A stretch of 64,000 nt of DNA from DAITBA01 sp036824005 (GCA_036824005.1 DAITBA010000012.1:72044-136043); one strand, 5' to 3'; positions 20,527 through 29,523 are shown, counted from the stretch's first letter. A program made the numbers and translations. Notes: a model not told the origin generated them from the letters alone.

Positions 20527-20757
20527 CTAGGCCGCAAGCTCGGCGAGCCAGCGGGCAGCCGGCTCCACCGCTACGGGGCCGCGCTGCTCCGGTTGCCGTA
20601 AATCGCGCACGAGGTGTACGGCGCCAGCGGCGGGGAAACGCTGCGCCACCGCCGCCAGGAAGGGCGTGACCGCCGCCGTGCCGAGCTTGCACTCGGCCAA
20701 GCCGATCGGCGCCCCGTTCTCGCAGACCACGAAATCTATCTCAACGACTGGAAGAAA
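20527..20757 (-). pseudogene. C-terminal relic of an ATPase/DUF4143-type protein
   Basis: The last 77 codons resemble the C-terminal domain of AAA/DUF4143 proteins: VVEIDFVVCENGAPIGLAECKLG, then alternating helix and strand up to WLAELAA and a stop. This domain normally carries an E-x-D-F-V...E-x-K motif; here the K-containing strand is LAECK. No ATPase body, start codon or ribosome site lies upstream; the frame continues only into non-conserved sequence. It is best read as a decayed end fragment. Confidence 0.55.
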
Positions 20758-20903
20758 GTCGCGACTATTTTTCAGTACTCTGTAATTTGGTCGGATCTCT
20801 TGCGGTCCGCTGCGCAGCAAGGCCGGGAACGCGGGGATGGGATGCCGTCGCGCGCTTGAAAACGGTGTAGCCGGTGGCGCACAGTCCCCCGTCTGTCCTC
20901 GCG

Positions 20904-21308
20904 CTACACCTTGATGCGCGATGCAAGCTCGCGCAGTGCCTCCAGCCCGGGATCCTTGCGCGGCCATGTAAGGGTGACACCGTCATCTGCATGACGAGGG
21001 AATACATGGAGGTGCAAGTGCGGTACTGTTTGCCACCCGGCTGCCTTGTTCGCCTGGAGGATGGTGAACCCGTCCGGATGGAAGGCGCTGTCGACTGCCT
21101 TCGCAATCCGCGCCGCCGCACGCATGAGCGCGGCGGCGGTGTCGGCGTCGGCCTCGAGAATCGTCTCGTAGGGTCGCTTCGATGCCACGATGACGTGACC
21201 GGGATTCACCTGGCCAGCATCCATGAATGCGAAGACATGTTCGTCCTCGTACACCTTCGCACAAGGCAATTCCCCAGCAATGATCCTCGTGAAAACGGTT
21301 TCCGCCAC
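20904..21308 (-). CDS. HIT-family nucleotide hydrolase/transferase
   Basis: This 134-residue histidine-triad protein has its catalytic motif HLHLHVF at 97-103. The conserved opening VFTRIIAGELPCAKVYEDEHVFAFMD and the H38 region PGHVIVASKRP are also present. I chose the GTG at 21308 because AAGGAG is placed seven bases upstream and the family normally begins at this point; an in-frame extension to 21641 has no family similarity. HIT enzymes cleave AMP from nucleoside phosphoramidates or dinucleoside polyphosphates. It is divergent from feoB. Confidence 0.88.
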   Translation of the reverse strand: MAETVFTRIIAGELPCAKVYEDEHVFAFMDAGQVNPGHVIVASKRPYETILEADADTAAALMRAAARIAKAVDSAFHPDGFTILQANKAAGWQTVPHLHLHVFPRHADDGVTLTWPRKDPGLEALRELASRIKV

Positions 21309-21531
21309 GTCGATACTCCTTTCACGCTGGAAAAGCTGTTGCCCCGGCCCGTGAATGCGTCCGGGAAATGCGGTGGCCACATTGTAACGACAGATCGGCG
21401 CTCCAAAGCAATCCCGATCGAGGTTTTCCGATGGTATTTGGCCGGCATGGAGCAGAGGAAAATCTTCCCGGCCCACTTGATCCGGCGCATTGCAGCCATC
21501 CCGGCTTCGGGTTAGCGTCCTCTCGCCTACC

Positions 21532-23580
21532 ATGAGAAACCCGCAGCCTATCGCCATCCCCATCAACGAACCGCTGCTGCGCGGCGCGCGGCGCCCGCGC
21601 GTGGCGCTGGTCGGCCGCCCGCGCGCCGGCAAGAGCACCATCTTCGAAGCGGCTTCCAGCGTGGCGGTGCATCACGCGCGCCTGGCCGGCGAGGACTCCT
21701 TCTACGACGAATGCCTGGTCGGGCTTGGCCTCGAAGAGATCTCGCTGGTGGACCTGCCTTCCATCTGCTCCCTGCACCGCCTTCGCGCGGCCGACCGAAT
21801 CGTGCTCATGTACCTGCTGTGGGGCGACCAGTGGCCTGCCATCGCCTGCCACGAGCCCGTGCAGCCGCTCGCCGCCTTCGCGCCTCCCGACGTGCTGGTA
21901 CTGGTCGCGGATGCGACTTCGCTGGAGCGCGACCTGGAGCTGGCCTTCGAGCTATCGCTGCTGGGACGGCCGATGGTAATCGCGCTCAACCGCATGGACG
22001 AGGCGCGCGACAAGGGCCTGTTCATCAACGTCCGCCTGTTGTCGGAGAAACTGGGCGTGCCGGTGGTGCCCACCGTGGCGCACATGGGCAAGGGCATCGC
22101 CGATCTGTTCCGCACGGCCCTGGAGGCGGCGCGCAGCCATTGCTGCCCGCTGCCGCAGCCCGTCAGTCCCCACATCGCGCAACGCCTGCACGGGCTCAAT
22201 GCCCTGGTGGCCCGTCCCGACGTGGAGGCGGCTTTTTGCGTGCCGCGCCCGTTGCTCGTGACGCAACTGGCGGAAAATGACGACTGGTTTCTGCAGGAGC
22301 TGGCGGCCCATTTCCCCGAGCTGCAGCAGGAGGCGGTCGCGCTGCGCGAAGACGCTCAGCGCGGCCTGCCGCGCCTCCTCTCCGACGAGCTGCACGCCGA
22401 CCGTCACCACCGCGCCGCCCTCCTCTTCGAAGCCGTCACGGGCCGCGCCGGACCGGAAGAAGAAGGTTGGCGAGCCGTGCTCGACGAGCTGTTCCTGCAT
22501 CCGCGCTGGGGGCTGATCGGCTCTTTGGCGGTGTTCGCGCTGGTCCTGTTCGTGGTCTTCGAAGTGAGCGCCGTTCTCGACCGGCTGACCGCCGCGCGAC
22601 TGGTCGAATGGGCGCAGGACTGGCAGCCCGACACCACCGCCGGCGTGATCGGGCGCGGCGTCGCCGATGGGCTGATCGGCCTCGTCGGCATCGTCGTGCC
22701 CTACATGCTGCCGCTGGTGCTGCTGCTGGTGGCGCTGGAGCAGTCGGGCATCATGCACCGCGTCGCCTTCGTCGTCGATCGCGGCTTCCACCGCATCGGT
22801 CTGCACGGCGGCGTGGCCGTGCCGTTTCTGATGGGGCTGGGCTGCAACGTGCCGGCGATTTCCGCGGCGGCCTCCGCCACCTCGGGGCGCGACCGCGTCG
22901 TGGCTGCACTGCTCATCGCCTTCGTACCCTGCTCGGCGCGCTCGGCGATCATTCTCGCCCTCGGCGGCAAGTACCTCGGCGGGCCGGGCGTGTTCGCCGT
23001 CTTCGTGCTGACGCTGGTGGTCATCGCCCTGGTTGGTCGCCTGCTCGCGCGCCGCTACGCGCAAGCCGCGCCGCCCGGACTGATCCAGGAAATTCCGCCC
23101 TATGCCCTGCCCGAATTGCGGGCGCTCGCGCGCGACACCTGGGAACGCACGCGCGACATCGTCACCATCGTCATGCCGCTGCTAGTAGGCGGCAGCGTCG
23201 TGCTGGCCCTGCTCAACCACTGGGGCGCGGATGCGACGATCAACACGCTGCTCGTCCCGATCACCCACTGGTGGCTGGGACTGCCCGCGGCGCTGGGCGT
23301 GCCCATCCTGTTCGGCGTGCTGCGCAAGGAGCTGTCGCTGCTGATGGTGTTCCAGGCGCTGGGCACCCAGGACATCGCGCCGCTGCTCGACTGGGTGCAG
23401 ATCATGACCTTTCTCGTCTTCCTCACCTTCTATGTACCCTGCATCTCCACCTTCGCCGTCATGCTGCGCGCCATCGGCCGGCGCGAGGCGCTGTTCTCCG
23501 TGGCGCTGTCGGTGGGAGCGGCGCTGGTGATTGCGGGGGTGGTTCGGGCGGGGATGGAGACGGTGCGGTTGGCGTTATAG
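21532..23580 (+). CDS. feoB: FeoB-like ferrous iron transporter
   Basis: The protein has 682 residues. An N-terminal GTPase domain has G1 GRPRAGKS (28-35), G3 VDLPS and G4 NRMD. About eight membrane segments follow with the two Gate-like blocks: LGCNVPAISAAAS...ATSGRDR with FVPCSARSAII, then LFGVLRKELSLLMV. The G1 and G3 boxes differ from the usual GNPNSGKT and DLPG. No feoA or feoC gene is adjacent, and upstream is the divergent HIT gene. The role is Fe(II) uptake by family membership. The altered G motifs mean GTP binding should not be taken for granted. Confidence 0.85.
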   Translation: MRNPQPIAIPINEPLLRGARRPRVALVGRPRAGKSTIFEAASSVAVHHARLAGEDSFYDECLVGLGLEEISLVDLPSICSLHRLRAADRIVLMYLLWGDQWPAIACHEPVQPLAAFAPPDVLVLVADATSLERDLELAFELSLLGRPMVIALNRMDEARDKGLFINVRLLSEKLGVPVVPTVAHMGKGIADLFRTALEAARSHCCPLPQPVSPHIAQRLHGLNALVARPDVEAAFCVPRPLLVTQLAENDDWFLQELAAHFPELQQEAVALREDAQRGLPRLLSDELHADRHHRAALLFEAVTGRAGPEEEGWRAVLDELFLHPRWGLIGSLAVFALVLFVVFEVSAVLDRLTAARLVEWAQDWQPDTTAGVIGRGVADGLIGLVGIVVPYMLPLVLLLVALEQSGIMHRVAFVVDRGFHRIGLHGGVAVPFLMGLGCNVPAISAAASATSGRDRVVAALLIAFVPCSARSAIILALGGKYLGGPGVFAVFVLTLVVIALVGRLLARRYAQAAPPGLIQEIPPYALPELRALARDTWERTRDIVTIVMPLLVGGSVVLALLNHWGADATINTLLVPITHWWLGLPAALGVPILFGVLRKELSLLMVFQALGTQDIAPLLDWVQIMTFLVFLTFYVPCISTFAVMLRAIGRREALFSVALSVGAALVIAGVVRAGMETVRLAL

Positions 23581-23592
23581 GACGGCGGAGGG

Positions 23593-24342
23593 TCAACAAC
23601 CGCTATGCTTCAACCGCGCGAAGGCCGACACTCTTGCATGCAACGAAACGGCGAAGCTGCGGATGCTCAGCTCGGGATTCGGTTCACGGAATACACCTCG
23701 TGCACCCGTGTCCGCACTTGATGTAAAGAAACAGGCGGCGTCGTAGAGTAGTTCGCGCACCAAGCGCTGGCACAGCATGTCATAGCGAGCGGTATAGCTC
23801 AATTCCTGGAATGCCTCATCGACACCGAATGGCTTCAGGTTGATGCGCCTGGTCGGTCTGATGGACGTTCCGCGCTCCTCAAGCATGAATAGATACCCGA
23901 GCCAAGGTTTCTGGGAGGGCCGAAAGATACCCCTCCTATATGCCGTCCAGAAGTCCGTAGCGTTGCCGAGCGCTTCCTCGACGCGATTGTTGAAGTTGTT
24001 GCCGAAACTGCCCACCTGCGACTTAACTTCCACGACAGCGACCAGATCCTGGTCCGACACGACAACCAAATCCCATTCCTTGGTCGGCCGGAAGAAGCCT
24101 GGAAGCGACCGGGCAAACTTCTCGTTCGCATGAATTGTCGCATCAGGTAGTCCAGCGTCTCGGACGATCGCGGCGATCAGCTTTACGAAACCGTCGGCGT
24201 GCTTGCCGCCTGTAACCGCTCCGCGGTTGCCTGCATCCTTTCGGCCGGTCCTTCCTCCCTGACGTTCCTGCTGGTGAGAGCGCGTCCTCCAGAAGTGCTT
24301 GACCGCCTTGCCCAGTTCCTTTTCGACGTCGAGCAACAGCAA
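23593..24342 (-). CDS. PaeR7I-type type II restriction endonuclease
   Basis: This protein of about 249 residues matches PaeR7I closely in style: KAVKHFWRTR, KDAGNRGAVTGGK, and the PD-(D/E)xK core D91...E105-V-K107 in EVKSQVGSFGNNFNNRVEEALG. PaeR7I cuts CTCGAG (XhoI specificity). The first codons available are TTG (24342 or 24336), so the true start is uncertain. It follows the methyltransferase gene by 9 bases on the same strand. The pair is less GC-rich than the flanks and sits between feoB and the carbon-uptake cluster, consistent with acquisition. Confidence 0.88.
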   Translation of the reverse strand: MLLLDVEKELGKAVKHFWRTRSHQQERQGGRTGRKDAGNRGAVTGGKHADGFVKLIAAIVRDAGLPDATIHANEKFARSLPGFFRPTKEWDLVVVSDQDLVAVVEVKSQVGSFGNNFNNRVEEALGNATDFWTAYRRGIFRPSQKPWLGYLFMLEERGTSIRPTRRINLKPFGVDEAFQELSYTARYDMLCQRLVRELLYDAACFFTSSADTGARGVFREPNPELSIRSFAVSLHARVSAFARLKHSGC

Positions 24343-24351
24343 TCCCCTTCG

Positions 24352-25341
24352 CTACGGGTACAGTCGCACCGTGCGACTGGCGAACAGCTTCGGAATATCG
24401 TTTTCCATCCGCCTTGCTGCCATATCAAAGTATTGGGGGTCAACCTCCACTCCAATGCTATGGCGTCCCCACCTGGCAGCCGCCACGTTGGTCGTACCGG
24501 TTCCCATGAAAGGGTCAAGGACGGTATCGCCGACAAAACTGAACATGCGTACTAAGCGCTCGGCTAGCTCAAGGGGATAGGGCGCCGGATGGTGTTTGGT
24601 GGATGCCCCGGTAACGCCAGTCCAGATTTGTTGAGACCAAACCTTGTGACGTTCCACCGGGATGACGCTGAGGATGCGGGTCGCCAAAGATGGACTGCGA
24701 TAACCGCCCGGCTTGCGCTCCATCAGAATGAACTCGATGTCGTTCTTGATGACGCTGTTCGGCTCGTAGGGCTTGCCTAAAAAGCCACCGCCATTGCCCG
24801 TGGCCTCGAACGCCGCATTGGCGATCTTGTGCCAGATGATCGGCGCCAGGTTGTTGTAACCAATGCGCCGACAGTGTTCCTGGATCGAGGCATGAAGCGG
24901 CATGACGACATGCTCGCCGCCGTTCTTCCGACGCGACAGGCAGACATCGCCGACCACGCATACCACCCGACCGCCCGGCACCAGCGCGTGAAAACAAGCC
25001 TGCCACACCTTGTCGAGTTCGGTCAGGAACAGCTCGTAGTCGTCGATGTAGCCCATCTGCCCGTCGTGCCGGTTGTAGTCCTTCAGCGTCCAATAGGGCG
25101 GCGACGTCACGACAAGGTGGACCGAGTCTGGGGCAAGGATATCGATGGCGCGGGAATCGTGCCGGTGCAGATCGTGCGACGTCGGAATCTGGGACAATCG
25201 GGCTTCGATCGCGGCTGTCAGCTTGGCGTCCTTGGCGATCCTGGGCAGGTCGGTCTGATGGTCGGTGATCTCCCCAATCTCGGGCGGTAGCCACTGCGCA
25301 GGATCGAACGCCAGTTCGGTAAGGTGCGCCGGTTTGTTCAT
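24352..25341 (-). CDS. Type II DNA methyltransferase (beta class), partner of the PaeR7I-type enzyme
   Basis: This 329-residue enzyme has the catalytic motif IV first (TSPPYW, 79-84) and the SAM-binding motif I last (DPFMGTGTT, 275-283), the order of beta-class amino-methyltransferases. TSPPY occurs in both N4-cytosine and N6-adenine enzymes, so the methylated base cannot be decided here. It should protect the same sequence cut by the neighbouring nuclease, by analogy CTCGAG. No C-protein regulator gene is present. The gap to the convergent-side carbonic-anhydrase-like gene is 121 bases with divergent promoters. Confidence 0.9.
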   Translation of the reverse strand: MNKPAHLTELAFDPAQWLPPEIGEITDHQTDLPRIAKDAKLTAAIEARLSQIPTSHDLHRHDSRAIDILAPDSVHLVVTSPPYWTLKDYNRHDGQMGYIDDYELFLTELDKVWQACFHALVPGGRVVCVVGDVCLSRRKNGGEHVVMPLHASIQEHCRRIGYNNLAPIIWHKIANAAFEATGNGGGFLGKPYEPNSVIKNDIEFILMERKPGGYRSPSLATRILSVIPVERHKVWSQQIWTGVTGASTKHHPAPYPLELAERLVRMFSFVGDTVLDPFMGTGTTNVAAARWGRHSIGVEVDPQYFDMAARRMENDIPKLFASRTVRLYP

Positions 25342-25462
25342 GTCGCCATTATCCCAACCGTTCCTGGTTTTGGCTATCGTCTGCCCGTGGCCGGGGCTCC
25401 CGCTTGCCAGCTTCCCGCAAGCGCACTAGGCTGCCGGCACATCCGCACAAAAGGGAGGCGTG

Positions 25463-26566
25463 ATGGACGTCCATGACAAGCCGATCCACGACCGGATCGA
25501 GTGGCTATTCGATCTTGCCCGGCGCCATTCGGCCGAGTTCTGCAGCCCGGAAGCCTATCTCGCCCGTCAGCGTTATATGGCGCGGCATCCGACGGCCATC
25601 GCGGTGATGAAGTGCATGGACGGGCGCATCAATCTGCCCGTCGCCACGCAGACACCCCTGGGCATCATCCAGCCCTTCCGCAACCTGGGCGGCATGTTCG
25701 ATCTGGGCTGGCCGCATCTGGGCGAAGTGCTGGCAGGCTATGTGAATCGCATGGTTTCGGCAGGGCGGCAGGTGCTGGTATTGATCACCTACCACTTCTC
25801 CCGTGGCAATCCGCAGCGTGGCTGCGCCGGTTTCCGCTTCGACACCGATGCCGCCGTTGCGCACACCCGCGCGATCAAACGCCAAGTGGAGTACACATTC
25901 GGGTCGGGGCACGGCACCGTCTTTCCCATCGTCTGCGGCTTCGAGACCGACGAGGATGCCTTGATCCTTCATGGCAGCGGCGACCAGCGGCTGGACCTGT
26001 CGGTCGTCGCGCCGGGTGACACGTCGACGCTGGCGCCGCAACTGGCCGCCCTGTTTCCCGACATGCCGGCCCAGGTGCGTGAGGATCTGCTGCCCCTGCT
26101 CGATGGCAATCTAGCGCACATCGCCCAAGTGCGCGAGGCCGCGCGTACGTTGGATATCGAGCATCGCGAATGGATGATCTGCCTCGGCCGCGGCTTCGAT
26201 TTTCTGCACACGCCCAATATGGCGTTGATCATCGGGCCCTACAGCCCCGACCTCGCCGATCCCATCCGCAAGGCCGCCGGCATCATCAAGGCCAACATGC
26301 ATGCTCGACGCATCCCGGACGACGGCTTCCTGCTGCTGGCGTCGGTGCCCTACGACGAGCTCGGCATGGACCGCGCCCGGGCCGAGCTCAAGTCGCGTTT
26401 CCTGTCGCAGTTCGCTGCGGCCGTGGTGCGCGCGGACTATCCCGAACTGGCGGACACGATGTTCGTACGCACCGCCGTGCTCGACTGGCGGTCGCGGGCG
26501 CTGGAATCTCTCAGCGGACCGCTGCCGGCAGACGCGCCAGCAACGCCTCGGCCGACGGCCGGATGA
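25463..26566 (+). CDS. Beta-carbonic-anhydrase-like protein resembling CsoSCA (carboxysome shell carbonic anhydrase)
   Basis: The protein has 367 residues. The start at 25463 follows AGGGAGG; a GTG three bases earlier is too close. It has the beta-carbonic-anhydrase zinc pattern: C51-M-D53-G-R55, then H111 and C121 (YHFSRGNPQRGC), with the RNLGG turn at 73-77. The ten-residue step from His to Cys resembles CsoSCA rather than ordinary beta enzymes, which use H-x2-C. No carboxysome genes are present. It is convergent with the DAB-like operon and overlaps the last gene by 56 bases. CO2/bicarbonate interconversion, or a regulatory role in carbon uptake, is inferred from these residues and the position. 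Confidence 0.65.
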   Translation: MDVHDKPIHDRIEWLFDLARRHSAEFCSPEAYLARQRYMARHPTAIAVMKCMDGRINLPVATQTPLGIIQPFRNLGGMFDLGWPHLGEVLAGYVNRMVSAGRQVLVLITYHFSRGNPQRGCAGFRFDTDAAVAHTRAIKRQVEYTFGSGHGTVFPIVCGFETDEDALILHGSGDQRLDLSVVAPGDTSTLAPQLAALFPDMPAQVREDLLPLLDGNLAHIAQVREAARTLDIEHREWMICLGRGFDFLHTPNMALIIGPYSPDLADPIRKAAGIIKANMHARRIPDDGFLLLASVPYDELGMDRARAELKSRFLSQFAAAVVRADYPELADTMFVRTAVLDWRSRALESLSGPLPADAPATPRPTAG

Positions 26567-28010
26567 CGTCCAGCACCACGGACGGAAAGAAGCCGACGGC
26601 CAGGATGACAAGTCCGCAGGCGAGCGCCACGAGTAGCTCGCGCCGACGCAGATCCTCGGCTTCCGCGATGTGAGCGTGCGCGACGGGGCCGAAAAAGGCA
26701 CGGCGATAGAGACCGAGAAAGTACGCCGCACCCACTACCATGCCCACCAGCGCGGCGATGCCGGCGCCCGTGTGGGTCTTGAGGGCCGAAAGCAGGATGA
26801 GAAAATCCGCGGGAAAACCGCTGGTGCCCGGAAGTCCCATGCCCGCCAGCCCGCAAAGTAGGAACGCGCTCGCCAGCAGCGGCATGCTGCGCGCCGCGCC
26901 GCCGAGGCTGAGCACGTCCGTTGAGCCGCTGCGGTGAAAGAGGAAACTCGTCAGGAGAAACAGTCCTCCCGCCGAAACGGTGAAATTCAGTAACTGCATC
27001 ACCGCCCCCTCGAGCCCCTGTAGATCTAGCGAGGCAAGCCCAAGCACCACCAGTCCGACGTGGGACAGGCTGGCATATGCCAGCATACTGCGCAGGTTGG
27101 TCTGCGCCAGCGCCGCCAGCGCGCCGTAGAGTACACCCACCGTGCCCAGGCTCGCCAGCAGCCAGTGCATCTCTTGCGCCGCCGCCGGTGCCAGCGGCAG
27201 GGCGAAGCGGATCAATCCGTAGGCGCCGAGCTTCATGCCCACCAGCAGCGCAGTGATCGCCGCCGGACCTTCCATCGCCATGACCGGGAGCCAAGTGTGC
27301 AGCGGGAAGATCGGAACCTTTACGCCAAAGCCCGCCAGCAGGAGCAGAAACACCGCGTACTGCGTGCCCCTGGACAGCGGCGCGGCAAGCAGTGTCGGCA
27401 GATCGAAAGCGAGCCCCTCTGGCAGCCCCGCATTGCTGGCCGCGGCGTGATTGAACGCCAGCACCAGCAGGGCGAACAACAGCGGAATGCCTCCCGCCAG
27501 CATCACCAGGGTGTACTTGGTCGCCGCCTGACGACGATTCGGTCCGATGCCCCACAGGCTCACCAGAAAGTAGAACGGCACCAGCGTCAGTTCCCAGAAG
27601 AGGATGAACAGCACCATGTCCAGGGCGCACAAGACGCCCAGAATGGCGGCCTCCAGCAGCAACAGGAGGCTGTAGTACAGGCGCGGCAGCAGATGCACGC
27701 TGTTCCATGAAGCCAGGACGACGCCGGTGAAGAGCAACGCCGCCGCCGGCAGGAACAGCACCGAGATACCGTCGATCCCGACCAGGTAGTGCGCGTTGAG
27801 GCTCGGTAGCCAGGCGTGCTTCTCGACCAGCTGGAAGCCGGGCTCGTTCGCATCGAAGGCAGCCGTGACAGCGACGGCAGCGGCAAGGCCGGTCGATGCG
27901 CTCGCCAGCGCAATCGCCCGTGCCCAACCGGTCCGGGGAGCAACCCATACCAGCGCCGCGCCGACCGCGGGGACGAGGAGCAGCATGCTGAGCAGGGGCA
28001 GGCCGTGCAT
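26511..28010 (-). CDS. NuoM-like proton-translocating subunit, third in DAB-like cluster
   Basis: This 499-residue protein has about 14 hydrophobic segments of the Mrp-antiporter/complex I M-subunit family. The key charged residues for proton transfer are present: E140 in FWELTLVP, K231 in GFGVKVPIFPLHTWLP and K260 in VGMKLGAYGL. It is 4 bases after the preceding NuoM-like gene and is the last gene of the minus-strand operon. Its 3' end overlaps the convergent carbonic-anhydrase-like gene. There is no NADH-binding or quinone-binding subunit gene nearby, so it does not belong to a standard complex I. Confidence 0.85.
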   Translation of the reverse strand: MHGLPLLSMLLLVPAVGAALVWVAPRTGWARAIALASASTGLAAAVAVTAAFDANEPGFQLVEKHAWLPSLNAHYLVGIDGISVLFLPAAALLFTGVVLASWNSVHLLPRLYYSLLLLLEAAILGVLCALDMVLFILFWELTLVPFYFLVSLWGIGPNRRQAATKYTLVMLAGGIPLLFALLVLAFNHAAASNAGLPEGLAFDLPTLLAAPLSRGTQYAVFLLLLAGFGVKVPIFPLHTWLPVMAMEGPAAITALLVGMKLGAYGLIRFALPLAPAAAQEMHWLLASLGTVGVLYGALAALAQTNLRSMLAYASLSHVGLVVLGLASLDLQGLEGAVMQLLNFTVSAGGLFLLTSFLFHRSGSTDVLSLGGAARSMPLLASAFLLCGLAGMGLPGTSGFPADFLILLSALKTHTGAGIAALVGMVVGAAYFLGLYRRAFFGPVAHAHIAEAEDLRRRELLVALACGLVILAVGFFPSVVLDVIRPSAEALLARLPAAVR

Positions 28011-28014
28011 CGGA

Positions 28015-29523
28015 TTATCTCTGCCCGAACTGTTGCGCCGCGGCCTGCAGGGCGACTTCCGTCAGCCTGAGCCAAGGCTCGACATAGAAGCCTGCCACCA
28101 GCAGCACCACCACTGCCAAGCCGCCAACGATGTACTCCATCGGCACGGTGCGCTCCACCGTCGCCTTCGCGCCGTCGGCACGCGGTGCCAGAAAAGCCCT
28201 CTGAAACGCCCACAGCAGGAAGCCGGCGGCAGCCACGTTGCCCAAGGCGGTGGCGATCGTCGGCAGGGCGCCGAACGCATCGATGGCTGCCTCCAGCACG
28301 AGATGCACGGCGTCGAACCCCGGCGTGCCAGGCATGCCGACGATGGACAGTCCGCCCACGAGAAATGCCACGGCAATAAACGGAATGCGGTCGAACAAGC
28401 CGCCGAGCCGATCGAGGTCCGTGGTGCGCGTGCGGCGGAAGACGAAGCCGACCATGAAGAGCATGACGGTCACGGCGAGTCCGAAGTTCACGGTCAGCAG
28501 GATGGCGCCCTGCAGGCCGATCGGGTGCAGACTGAACAGACCGATGACGATCAGGCCGGTATGACTGACGACGGCGAAGGCCAGCAGGCGACGCAGGTTA
28601 GTCTGCAGGAAAGCGAGCATGGCGGTGTAGAACACGCCCGCCATGGCGAAGGCAACGACGTATCCCTGCCAGGCCACGACGGCCTGGGGCGTAAGCGGCA
28701 GAACAAAGCGCACCATGGCATAGATGCCGACTTTGACCGCAAGCAGCAGGGCCGGCGCCACGGCCACCATGCCGCGATGGGCGACGTGGGGCAGCCAGCC
28801 GTGCAGCGGAAAGAGCGGCGTGCGCACGGCCAGTCCGTAGAACATGAGGAAGAAGGCCGCGGTCTGAAACTTGCCGCTCGGCGGCGTACGCGCCAGGTCG
28901 ACGGCGTCGAAGCTCCACCGCTCAGTGACGTCGGCATGGTTCCAGGCAAGGATGATGATGCCGGCGAGAAACAGCGCCCAGCCGAATCCCTGGAACTGAA
29001 CGAAGCGTGCCATCGCCAGGGCGCGGTTTTCTTCCGTCGAGGTGGACCACCGTCCGACGAGGTAGGCGACCAATCCCAGCTCGATGGCCGACGCCAGGGC
29101 AAACCACAGCACGTTCAGGGTGGTGAGCATGGACATCAGCGCCGCTTCCGCCGCCAATATGACGGCGGCGAGGCGGCCGGCCGATGCAAGCCCGCGCACC
29201 AGACCGTACAGTGTCAGCAGGACGATGACCAGCGCGGTAAGCAGCACGAACAGCGCCGTGACGCCGTCGCCGGCGGCGTGGTACATGGGAATACCGGCCA
29301 GATCGATACGCTCGCTCAACTGCAGTGCCGGCGAGGCGGCGTCGATATGACGATACAGAACCATCGCCAGCGCGAGCTCTGCGGCCGCCACCAGTCGGCT
29401 GAGCACCACGGTGCCACGCCGCTCCCGCAGAAAGAGCAACACCAGCGCGCCCGCAAGCGGCAGCAGCTGCAGGGCGCCGAGTATGGGGAACGCGGCTTGT
29501 TGGCTCCAGGCGACCTCTGTCAT
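28015..29523 (-). CDS. Divergent NuoM-like subunit of DAB-like cluster
   Basis: This 502-residue polytopic protein belongs to the same family as its neighbours, with PLFPLHGWLPHVAHRG and LAVKVGIYAMVR (K264) conserved. It is more divergent. The TM5 glutamate is kept as E148, but in an AIELGL rather than FWEL context. The TM7 lysine that is nearly universal in proton-pumping subunits is arginine here (R234, AVRTPLFPL). It lies 86 bases after the DabB-like gene and 4 bases before the next. Whether it pumps protons or only has a structural role cannot be told. Confidence 0.82.
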   Translation of the reverse strand: MTEVAWSQQAAFPILGALQLLPLAGALVLLFLRERRGTVVLSRLVAAAELALAMVLYRHIDAASPALQLSERIDLAGIPMYHAAGDGVTALFVLLTALVIVLLTLYGLVRGLASAGRLAAVILAAEAALMSMLTTLNVLWFALASAIELGLVAYLVGRWSTSTEENRALAMARFVQFQGFGWALFLAGIIILAWNHADVTERWSFDAVDLARTPPSGKFQTAAFFLMFYGLAVRTPLFPLHGWLPHVAHRGMVAVAPALLLAVKVGIYAMVRFVLPLTPQAVVAWQGYVVAFAMAGVFYTAMLAFLQTNLRRLLAFAVVSHTGLIVIGLFSLHPIGLQGAILLTVNFGLAVTVMLFMVGFVFRRTRTTDLDRLGGLFDRIPFIAVAFLVGGLSIVGMPGTPGFDAVHLVLEAAIDAFGALPTIATALGNVAAAGFLLWAFQRAFLAPRADGAKATVERTVPMEYIVGGLAVVVLLVAGFYVEPWLRLTEVALQAAAQQFGQR

